Assembly (NCBI GenBank): GCA_016199985.1
Contig: JACQFQ010000066.1
Span: 1-64,000 of the forward strand
Direction of reading: 5' to 3'
Origin: Verrucomicrobiota bacterium
Lineage (GTDB): Bacteria > Verrucomicrobiota > Verrucomicrobiia > Limisphaerales > UBA11320
DNA: 64,000 nt
Under the pieces are notes generated by a model. That model was not told the DNA's origin, searched no databases, and saw nothing but the letters and a program-made list of their open reading frames with translations. This document shows, in pieces, positions 54,935 through 62,025 of the stretch. A program made the position numbers and the translations under genes. Within the stretch, counting starts at the first letter, position 1. Every line of letters starts with the position of its first letter.

Positions 54935-55600
54935 ATGAACTGTCTCGTGACCGCCGGCCCTACCTATGAGCCTCTGGACGAAGTGCGACGTCTCACCAAC
55001 TTCTCCACTGGACGCCTCGGGGCCGCTCTTGCGAGTCACTTGCGGTCCCGCGGGCATAACGTGACGCTGCTGCTGGGCGAGCAGGCGACGTATCCGGGTC
55101 CGTTCGGCGATCATCCCATCGAGCGATTCACCACGACCGCGCGTTTGCTGGAACAGTTCCAACAGCGCGCCCGATCCAGTGTCGACGCCATCTTCCACGC
55201 GGCGGCGGTGAGCGATTTCAGTTTTGGGAAAGTGCTCGAGCAGGCCGCGTCCGGGGAGTGGATGGAAGTCCGCTCCGGCAAACTGACCACGCGCGGCGGA
55301 ACTCTGCGCGCCGAACTCGTTCCGACGCCGAAGATCCTCCCTCAGCTGCGTTCGCTCTACCCGGACGCCCTCATTGTGGGGTGGAAGTTCGAGGTGGAGG
55401 GGGGACGCGACCAGGCGATCGATCGCGCGCTTCGGCAAATCAAGGACAGCCGAAGCAACGCCTGCGTGGTGAACGGCGCCGCGTACGGGACGGGCTTCGG
55501 GCTTCTGCAACCGGGTCGCGAACTCCGTCACATCCCCGACGCCGCGGCTCTCTGCGAATGCCTCGCCGAGCGGGTCAGCGAGCCGCCTTTTCCTTCTTGA
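54935..55600 (+). CDS. coaB: Stand-alone CoaB-type phosphopantothenoylcysteine synthetase domain
   Basis: CoaB joins cysteine to phosphopantothenate in coenzyme A synthesis. The 221-residue protein begins at the CoaB domain (CLVTAGPTYEPLDEVRRLTN, then FSTGRLGAALASHLRSRGHN) and has the nucleotide/substrate block AIFHAAAVSDFSF. The usual fusion with CoaC (PPC decarboxylase) is absent. The region that in CoaB normally carries the KxKK-x-x-P-D-I motif reads ELVPTPKILPQLR, so some catalytic residues differ and activity is not certain. It could also be a diverged CoaB-like protein with another role. The 3' end overlaps the converging msrA by 26 bases. Confidence 0.8.
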   Translation: MNCLVTAGPTYEPLDEVRRLTNFSTGRLGAALASHLRSRGHNVTLLLGEQATYPGPFGDHPIERFTTTARLLEQFQQRARSSVDAIFHAAAVSDFSFGKVLEQAASGEWMEVRSGKLTTRGGTLRAELVPTPKILPQLRSLYPDALIVGWKFEVEGGRDQAIDRALRQIKDSRSNACVVNGAAYGTGFGLLQPGRELRHIPDAAALCECLAERVSEPPFPS

Positions 55601-56291
55601 ACTTGTCCACTTTGGGCTGGATGACCGCGCGGCAGTAGGCCTTGCTCGGGTTCTTCCTGAAGTAGTCCTGGTGGTAGTCTTCCGCGGCGTAAAACTGGGT
55701 GAGCGTCGCGATCTCGGTCACGATCGGGTCGTGAAATCTCGGCTGCGCCTCGCGCTTGGACTTCTCGGCGGCGAGCGTTTGGGCGGCGTCATGGCAGAGG
55801 ATGATCGATCGATACTGCGTGCCTTCATCCGCGCCCTGTCGATTCGGCGTTGTGGGGTTGTGAGCCCTCCAAAACACTCCGAGCAGCGTCTCGTAGCTGG
55901 TCTTCGCCGGATCGAACTCCACCTGGACGACTTCAGCATGGCCCGTGGCGCCGGTGCAGACCTGCTCGTAGGTCGGCTTGGGCGTCGATCCTCCGGCGTA
56001 GCCCGAAGTCACGGACACGACCCCGTCCTGGAGTTCGAACAATGCCTCCAGGCACCAGAAGCAACCCCCGCCGAAAGTGGCGCGCTGGGTGGCGGAGCTC
56101 GTGGGTTTTGGCGACGAAGGCGCGGGAGAGTCGGCGGCGTTCATAGTAGGGGTCTGTAGGGCGCAGGTGAAGAACCAGAGGCACAGCAGCGGCAGCGAAA
56201 GCGAACCGCCCGAGCGCGGCGCGCGAGAGGAGGCTGCGACGCTGACGGCGCTCTGCCACGCCCGTTGGAGGATGGAACGTATCAAAACCAT
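55575..56291 (-). CDS. msrA: Peptide methionine sulfoxide reductase MsrA, probably exported
   Basis: MsrA repairs oxidised methionine (S-form) in proteins. The catalytic motif is GGGCFWCLEALFELQ, and later blocks fit the family (SVTSGYAGGSTPKPTYEQV, HAEVVQVEFDPAKTSYETLL, AEDYHQDYFRKNP). The 238-residue frame starts with about 50 extra residues that include a hydrophobic stretch (SLSLPLLCLWFFTCALQ), like a signal peptide, pointing to the periplasm. If translation starts at ATG 56144 (MNAADS) instead, the product is cytoplasmic. The gene converges on coaB with overlapping 3' ends. Confidence 0.93.
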   Translation of the reverse strand: MVLIRSILQRAWQSAVSVAASSRAPRSGGSLSLPLLCLWFFTCALQTPTMNAADSPAPSSPKPTSSATQRATFGGGCFWCLEALFELQDGVVSVTSGYAGGSTPKPTYEQVCTGATGHAEVVQVEFDPAKTSYETLLGVFWRAHNPTTPNRQGADEGTQYRSIILCHDAAQTLAAEKSKREAQPRFHDPIVTEIATLTQFYAAEDYHQDYFRKNPSKAYCRAVIQPKVDKFKKEKAAR

Positions 56292-56463
56292 GCGCGGAAC
56301 GTAGCCTGCGTCGACCCGAATGGCAACGATGCGGTGGCGCGTGGTCCGCGGCGTATGGTGACAAGGTCGGGACGCACGGGTTGGCTGGGATCAGGAACAC
56401 GGCCCATTTGAATTGCGGATTATCTGCCCTGCCTCTACGTTCGTCACTGGCTGCCATTCGTCT

Positions 56464-58596
56464 ATGAGAACCACTGATGTCCATGGAGTGGATCGGAAGA
56501 GGGGATTCATCCTTCTGGCGCTTATCATCGCGCAGATCAGTATCCACGGCAGCCTCGAAGCCCTCGCCCAGGTTCCGGACGATCCAGCGCCTGTGGTTTC
56601 GGTCGACTCAGCGGACCAAGTCGCCACCGAGGGATCTGTGCCTGAGGATCCTGCTCAGTTCGTCTTCACGAGGACCGGCCCCGTCACCCGACCTCTCACG
56701 GTGTTTTACTCGTTGAGCGGGTCGGCGAGAAACGGAGAGGATTACGCAAAGCTGTCGGGAAAAGTCGTGATCCCTGCGGGCAGCCAGTCGGTCGATGTTT
56801 TCGTTCAACCGATCGCCGACAGCCTCGTCGAGGGCGCGGAGCCCCTCGTTATCACGTTGGAACCGCCGGTTTGCGTCAAGATCTTCCCGCCTCCCTACGA
56901 CTGCTACACGATTGGCGAGCCCAGCGCCGCCAAAGCGGTGATCTTCGACAGCCCCGCAATCCCCAAGAATCAGCTCCCCAAAGTCGAATTGCTCCATCCT
57001 GTGGCAGGCGCCCGATTTGGAACGAGCGAGGAAATTGGGGTCATCGCCCGCGGCGCGGATCCGGATGGCTATATCACGCGTTGGGAGTTCTTCTCGAACG
57101 GAAAACTGATCGCTTGGGAGGACGTGAACTTCCTTGTGAAGCCACAGCCGGGACAAACGCAAAGTTTCCAATTCGGTTGGCGTCAATTGCCCTTGGGCTC
57201 CTTGGAACTCATCGTGCGAGGGATCGATGACCAGGGCGGCGTGGGCGTTTCGCTGCCGGTGCGCATTACGGTGGGAGACCCTGGCGAGGTTCCAGTGGTC
57301 ACGCTTGTGGCGAAGGACACCGATGCCGCTGAGCAAAGCCCATTGATCGACTCTCTGCCCAACACCGGGCTGCTCGTGGTCCATCGGACCGGACCCACCG
57401 ACGTCGATTTGAAGGTGCGCTACGAGTTGAGCGGAACCGCGATCAACGGCGTGGACTACGCTCTTCTCTCAGGGACAGTGCTCATCCCGAAGGGGGCTTC
57501 TGACGCCTCCCTGCAAATCGTCGCGCTCGACGACGCCATTCCCGAGGGAGATGAATGGATGGCCGTGCAGTTGGTGGAAGTTTCGTGTCCGTCGATCTGG
57601 CCTCCGCCCCGGGAGTGCTATTCAGTGGGCAGCCCCAACTTCGCCCGCGTTCTGATTCGTGACGATGACACTTTTCCGCCGAAGATCGCGATCGATCAGC
57701 CCGTCGCAGGAGACTCATTTAGCGCTCCCGCCACACTACTGATCAAAGGGCAAGCGGGCGATGCCGACGGTTACGTCGCGTGGGTGGAGCTATTCGCGAA
57801 CGGGAAGAAAATCGCGGGCATTCCTTATAGTTTTCTGGTGGAACCGAAGCCCGGGCAGATCCAGACGTTCGAGTTCAAGTGGACGGACGTGGCGCCGGGC
57901 ACGTATCGGCTGGTCGCCGTCGCGACGGACAACGCCGGCGTCAGGGGAGAATCCGGGGCGGTCGAGATCGAAGTGCTGGCACCGTCATCCGTGCCGGCGG
58001 TGACTCTTGAAACGGTGGATCCGATTGCGATCGAGAGCCAGTTTCCGGCGAACGTCGCTGTCCTCAGGCTGCGTCGGAGCGAGGCCTCCAACGAACCCCT
58101 GGATGTCTGGATCAGCGTGAGCGGCAGCGCCAGGAACGGGGTGGACTACGCGGAGATCCCGAGCCGGATTCAGATCCCCGCCAATCGGTGCACTGCCAGG
58201 ATCGTGATCGACACGACCAGCGATCGAGTTGTGGAGCGTCCTGAGAGTGTTCTCATTGAAGTGGTGTTGCCCCCTTTCGCCAACCCGCTTCCGGATCGCT
58301 ACAAGATTGGCCGTCCCTCCCAGGCCCTGGCGGTGATCCTCGATAAGCCGCGTCGGCCCGGCTTCGGGGCGCGGTTGCCCGACGGACATCACCTTATCGC
58401 GCTGGCCGGGGACATCGGAGTTCCGCAGCAAATCGAGGCCTCCAGCGATCTGGACAAATGGTCGCCTTACTCCATCGCATTCGGCAGCCCGGATGGCATC
58501 GCGATATTCCTTTCGGACCATCCGGATGGCAAAGGCGAGTTCTTCCGCTCGATTCCCTTGCCGGTCGGCTCGGTTCCCATGCCGACGGATGACTAG
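56464..58596 (+). CDS. Secreted protein with three Calx-beta domains and Ig-like domains
   Basis: The signal segment is GFILLALIIAQISIHGSLEA. Calx-beta domains (calcium-binding, adhesion-type) start at about residues 40, 270 and 500; each has the GSARNGEDYAKLSG, GTAINGVDYALLSG or GSARNGVDYAEIPS loop. The first two contain a Cys-flanked proline loop (CVKIFPPPYDCYTIG and CPSIWPPPRECYSVG), while the third has lost the Cys pair. Two Ig-like domains (about 180-265 and 410-490) share GYITRWEFFSNGKLIAW and GYVAWVELFANGKKIAG. The end resembles the terminal beta-module of other secreted proteins here (IEASSDLDKWSPY, EFFRSIPLP). ATG 56464 is chosen; TTG 56413 is an alternative. Function is likely adhesion; not proven. 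Confidence 0.85.
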   Translation: MRTTDVHGVDRKRGFILLALIIAQISIHGSLEALAQVPDDPAPVVSVDSADQVATEGSVPEDPAQFVFTRTGPVTRPLTVFYSLSGSARNGEDYAKLSGKVVIPAGSQSVDVFVQPIADSLVEGAEPLVITLEPPVCVKIFPPPYDCYTIGEPSAAKAVIFDSPAIPKNQLPKVELLHPVAGARFGTSEEIGVIARGADPDGYITRWEFFSNGKLIAWEDVNFLVKPQPGQTQSFQFGWRQLPLGSLELIVRGIDDQGGVGVSLPVRITVGDPGEVPVVTLVAKDTDAAEQSPLIDSLPNTGLLVVHRTGPTDVDLKVRYELSGTAINGVDYALLSGTVLIPKGASDASLQIVALDDAIPEGDEWMAVQLVEVSCPSIWPPPRECYSVGSPNFARVLIRDDDTFPPKIAIDQPVAGDSFSAPATLLIKGQAGDADGYVAWVELFANGKKIAGIPYSFLVEPKPGQIQTFEFKWTDVAPGTYRLVAVATDNAGVRGESGAVEIEVLAPSSVPAVTLETVDPIAIESQFPANVAVLRLRRSEASNEPLDVWISVSGSARNGVDYAEIPSRIQIPANRCTARIVIDTTSDRVVERPESVLIEVVLPPFANPLPDRYKIGRPSQALAVILDKPRRPGFGARLPDGHHLIALAGDIGVPQQIEASSDLDKWSPYSIAFGSPDGIAIFLSDHPDGKGEFFRSIPLPVGSVPMPTDD

Positions 58597-58974
58597 GGGC
58601 GCGGTCTTTTTCGCGAGTTGCTAGTCGGGAGCTTCTGCCCAGCGCCGGTTCGCGCCTTCTCAACTTCGCCAAGCTCCCCTATTGATTCAGCGAAACTTTC
58701 TTCCAAGGAGGTTGTTTTCAAACAAGCCGACCAACGCCCAGGACACGTGTTGCCCGTTTCAAGCCCACTATGAGTCACGCGTAAAACCATAGGCTCCCTC
58801 CCCCCCATCTGTGAACATGTGCGACATCCCTGAGTGCCTGCGTTCCTCCATGCTCACAATACAAAAACGCGCACCAAGGTCGTGCGCGTAGGGAAGGGAA
58901 AGGTCAACGTGTGTAACCGGGCCGCCGTAGGCGGCGCCCTGCGGTGGGCGGGACGCCCACCGCCACATCTCGAT
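58597..58974. other. Intergenic region between the Calx-beta gene and the epimerase gene
   Basis: About 380 bases between convergent genes without a convincing coding frame. GACTAG (58591-58596) and CTAGTC (58621-58626) could close a loop around a T-run just after the Calx-beta stop, a possible terminator. The right end holds the GC-rich palindromes described separately. Confidence 0.5.
58919..58963. repeat. Two adjacent GC-rich palindromes
   Basis: GCGGTGGGCG (58941-58950), loop GGA and CGCCCACCGC (58954-58963) form a perfect 10-bp stem. Directly left, GGGCCGCCGTAGGCGGCGCCC (58919-58939) is an imperfect palindrome. They lie just downstream of the - strand epimerase gene's stop codon. They could end that transcript or be a REP-like element. 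No second copy was noticed in the window. Confidence 0.5.
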
Positions 58975-59817
58975 TCAGAGCGTTTTCTTGAGGAACTTGA
59001 TGCCCTTGACCGCAATCTCGTCGCGGGTGGGTTCCATCCGACGCCAGATCGCCGCAGCTCTTGCGATGACTTTGACATCGGTCGTGAAGGACTCGATGAC
59101 GACATCGCCCTTGTACTTGATGGACCTTAAAGCCGCCGCGATGGGCTTCCAGTCAATATGGTCATTGCCCGGGGTTCCACGGTCGCTGCCGCAGGCATGG
59201 AAGTGACCCAGGTGCTTGCCGGCTTTCTTGATCGCGGCGGCCTGGTTCTTCTCCTCGATGTTCATGTGGAAAGTGTCGAGGTGCAGGCGCAGCGCGGGGC
59301 TTCCCACATCCTTGAGCATCTTCAGACCCTGGTCGCAGGTGTTGATGAAATCGGTCTCGAAACGGTTGAGCGGCTCAAGGCAAACCTGACGGCCCTTCTT
59401 CTCTGCGTAACGGCAGAGCGTCTTGAGATGCTTCACGACCGTGGCCCACTGCTTCTTGTATTCGTCGGCGGGCACGGCGTCGGCGCGGCCCACTTCGCTA
59501 TACACGGGGCCGATCAGCGAGGGGCAGTCCAGGACGACCATCTGGTCGATGAGCCGCATCATGTAGTCCAGTCCGGTCTTCTGCTGTTCCGGCGTTCCGC
59601 GCAGGTCCCGGCCGCCGCCCATGCACGCGCACACTGACCCGCAAACCAACCCGTGTTTATCGAGCTCGCGCTTCACATGGGCGGGGTCGATGTGGGAGGG
59701 ATCCTCGACCGGGATCTCAACGGTCTCGAAGCCCCACTTTTTGAAGGTCTTGAAGAGCTTGGTGCTCTCGTTGGTGAACGGAGACGTGAACAGGAAAGAG
59801 TTGATGCCGATTCTCAT
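58975..59817 (-). CDS. TIM-barrel sugar epimerase/isomerase (D-tagatose 3-epimerase-like)
   Basis: The 280-residue protein has the xylose-isomerase-like TIM-barrel fold. Metal-binding residues of the tagatose/psicose 3-epimerase type are visible: Glu in CLEPLNRFETDFINTC, Asp and His in LRLHLDTFHMNIEEKNQAA, His in GHFHACGSDRGTPGNDHIDW, and Glu in DVVIESFTTD. The SDRG-x-PG-x-x-x-IDW block is typical of that subfamily. ATG 59817 (MRIGINSFLF) starts the first barrel strand; the open frame upstream adds 13 residues without pattern. It stands alone. Hydroxypyruvate isomerase is a less likely alternative. Confidence 0.88.
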   Translation of the reverse strand: MRIGINSFLFTSPFTNESTKLFKTFKKWGFETVEIPVEDPSHIDPAHVKRELDKHGLVCGSVCACMGGGRDLRGTPEQQKTGLDYMMRLIDQMVVLDCPSLIGPVYSEVGRADAVPADEYKKQWATVVKHLKTLCRYAEKKGRQVCLEPLNRFETDFINTCDQGLKMLKDVGSPALRLHLDTFHMNIEEKNQAAAIKKAGKHLGHFHACGSDRGTPGNDHIDWKPIAAALRSIKYKGDVVIESFTTDVKVIARAAAIWRRMEPTRDEIAVKGIKFLKKTL

Positions 59818-60229
59818 AGAATGGGGCGAGGCTAGAGATTCACGGGGCCGTGTCAAAAAATTTCACGACCAGCCCGCCCATGTGCCCAGGGCTACCGACA
59901 AATTCGGCGCCGTGGTGATTCTGGGACGAGAAACGCCGTGCGGCGTGTCAGGCGCCGCGATAGCGTTGTGGATCGACAAAGGGCTCCGCAAAGAGGACGG
60001 GATGACCGAAGTGCTGTTTCCAGTCCTGACGATGTCCCAACTTTCATTTCGTCAGCACTGCGTAATGAGGACCATCGGGGTCGGGGAGGTTGCCCGCGAA
60101 ATACGCTAAAAACGCGAAATGGGAATGGATCGAGGATGGGGAAGCACCGGTTTTCTGTCCCGCCTCTTTCGCGTCTTTAGCGTATTTCGCGGGCAACCTC
60201 ATCCGTCCGACAGCTCAACGTTCTGCCGA
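59818..60229. other. Intergenic region with long inverted repeat
   Basis: About 410 bases between the start of the epimerase gene and the end of menG, both on the - strand. No convincing coding frame was found. The part next to the epimerase start should hold its promoter. The part next to menG holds the 34-bp inverted repeat described separately. Confidence 0.5.
60086..60200. repeat. 34-bp inverted repeat, spacer 47 bp
   Basis: The left arm 60086-60119 (begins GAGGTTGCCCGCGAAATACG) and the right arm 60167-60200 (ends GTATTTCGCGGGCAACCTC) are reverse complements over 34 positions with one mismatch (A versus G near the inner end). The arms use the same TTCGCG/TTAGCGTA words as the repeat at 16054-16091. 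No gene or recognisable protein lies in the spacer. The arms could form a long stem in RNA from either strand. Confidence 0.85.
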
Positions 60230-60982
60230 CTAGGCAGTCTGCGCCACAAGGGCAGCCGGCTTCCGTCCCACATTGATCCCCATGATCCCGCCGAGAATAT
60301 TGACCACGCGCACGTCTTGAAAACCCATCGCGCTCATCTCCGCCTCGACACCCCTCTGGGCGGGATAGTTCAAGAGTGACTCGTAGATATAGCCGTGGGT
60401 ATCGGCGTCCCTGAAGAACCAACGTCCGAATCGAGGCACCCAGTTCTTGAGGTAGGCAAAGTACAGACCCCGCCACCACAATGCGTCGGGCTTGCCGAAA
60501 TCCAGCACGAGCACGCGCCCTCCCGGCTTCGCGACCCGCCACATCTCGCGCAACCCCTGTTTCCAGTCGGCGAGATTGCGCAGGCCGTAGCTGATGGTGA
60601 CGATGTCGTAAGCATTGTCGGCGAGCCCGGTGCGCAGGGCATCGCCCTGTTGGAAGAGGAGCCCGCGTCCCGCCACCTCGGATGCCGCCCGCCGCGCGGC
60701 TACTTCGAGCATGGCCTGGCTGAAATCCAGGCCCGTGACATGGACTCCGTGGGACGCAAGACGGAACGCCACGTCGCCTGTGCCGCAACAAAGATCCAGG
60801 GCGGCGTCTCCCGCCTGGGGCGCCGCCCATCGAATCAGCCGCCGCTTCCACCATCGATGCAGCCCGAAGCTTTGCAGATCATTGATCAGGTCATAGCGGG
60901 GAGCGATTGTCGCGAAGAGGTCGTTGACCTTTGACGCGCGCTCGGCGCCGGGTTCGTAAAACTTGTTAGGTCGCGGGGACAT
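60230..60982 (-). CDS. menG: Demethylmenaquinone methyltransferase
   Basis: MenG/UbiE performs the final C-methylation of demethylmenaquinone using S-adenosylmethionine. The 250-residue protein has motif I (ALDLCCGTGDVAFRLASHGV), the family opening ATIAPRYDLINDLQSFGLHR with R-W-W-K-R, and the blocks DIVTISYGLRNLADWKQGLR and PGGRVLVLDFGKPDALWW. The C terminus has NILGGIMGINVGRKP. Its start overlaps the end of the UbiA-family gene upstream by 17 bases, so they are co-transcribed and probably translationally coupled. The quinone would serve NDH-2 and other dehydrogenases. Confidence 0.94.
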   Translation of the reverse strand: MSPRPNKFYEPGAERASKVNDLFATIAPRYDLINDLQSFGLHRWWKRRLIRWAAPQAGDAALDLCCGTGDVAFRLASHGVHVTGLDFSQAMLEVAARRAASEVAGRGLLFQQGDALRTGLADNAYDIVTISYGLRNLADWKQGLREMWRVAKPGGRVLVLDFGKPDALWWRGLYFAYLKNWVPRFGRWFFRDADTHGYIYESLLNYPAQRGVEAEMSAMGFQDVRVVNILGGIMGINVGRKPAALVAQTA

Positions 60983-61817
60983 AACGCTGCAGCGCCAGGG
61001 AGAGTCCGAAGAAGACCAGAAGCACCGCCGCTATCGGCTTGGGCGCGTCCGCCACGGCAAGGAGATCCACCAGGCAGATGCCCGCCAGCAATTGGGAAAC
61101 AGCGCGGCCCACCATCGGCTGCTCCGTGGTCCACAAGGGATGAATCGCTTTCACGATCCATAGAGCGAGAAGGAGGATGAGGACAAGCCCGCTTTCCTTG
61201 TAGGGACCCGCGTTGACAATGAAGGCGAGGAGAATCGGCGCGCCGAGCGGCAGCAGGGGCCAAAAGCGAATGAGTCCTGTTGTGCTTTCGCGTCGCGCGA
61301 TGTAGCTGAGACCGACGATATAGCCTCCGAGGACGAGGGCGGACCAGAGGGCCAGGCCGCCCAGACCGAGCTGACCGAACGCGGTGGCCAGCAGGAGAAG
61401 CAGGAAGCGACACAGCGCCATGAGAACGGGAGAGAACGCGACCATCTTGTGGACGGCGTCGTAGGTCAGAATCGCCACGACCAGCAGGAGGCTCAGCAAC
61501 GCCACGGGGGCGCTGTGCGTGGCGAGAGTCGCGAGGCCGATCGCCATCCACCCGACGCCCCATCGCCACACGGCCGTCGCCGAAATCGCCCCGCTCGGGA
61601 TCGGACGCTCCGAGCGATGCTGCCGATCAAACGAGGCATCGAAGGCGTCGTTCAAGAACATTCCCGCCACGTAGAGACAGGAGGCTCCCCAGCAGAGGCG
61701 AGCCAATGAAGACCAGGGCCCTCCGCCTCCAAGCCACCAGCCTGCGAGACAGTTCGACCAGACGGTGGGCAGGTTGGACACGCGCCCGAGAACGAGCAGC
61801 GCGCGGAGGTATCGCAT
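60966..61817 (-). CDS. UbiA-family polyprenyltransferase
   Basis: UbiA enzymes attach a prenyl chain to an aromatic ring in the membrane. The 283-residue protein has the Asp-rich motif NDAFDASFDRQHRSERPIPS, fitting N-D-x-x-D-x-x-x-D with R-x-x-RPI, and the later Asp region (LTYDAVHK). Seven to eight hydrophobic helices follow (for example LLSLLLVVAILTY, FLLLLLATAFGQLGLGGLAL, LVLILLLALWIVKAI). ATG 61817 starts the mature-looking protein (MRYLRALLVLGRVSNLPTVW); the upstream 45 codons look non-coding. Overlap with menG suggests menaquinone synthesis (MenA or the futalosine-route MqnP role), but substrate identity is inferred. Confidence 0.86.
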   Translation of the reverse strand: MRYLRALLVLGRVSNLPTVWSNCLAGWWLGGGGPWSSLARLCWGASCLYVAGMFLNDAFDASFDRQHRSERPIPSGAISATAVWRWGVGWMAIGLATLATHSAPVALLSLLLVVAILTYDAVHKMVAFSPVLMALCRFLLLLLATAFGQLGLGGLALWSALVLGGYIVGLSYIARRESTTGLIRFWPLLPLGAPILLAFIVNAGPYKESGLVLILLLALWIVKAIHPLWTTEQPMVGRAVSQLLAGICLVDLLAVADAPKPIAAVLLVFFGLSLALQRYVPAT

Positions 61818-62025
61818 GGAATGACTTTTGGCTTCGGACACGGCGGGGCAAAGAGAAGCAGAGGATCCCCGCGGAGGGGAAGGCTGGACTTGAAGCATGC
61901 GTCTTCCGGTCGCGACGGCGGATGAGACGGGATGTTTCACGCTCAGCCGCACAGACCACGAAGAGGAAAGAGGCGCCTCGGGAGAGGGAATCGCGTGAAT
62001 CCGAAACTTCGCGCGGCGTCGCTGT

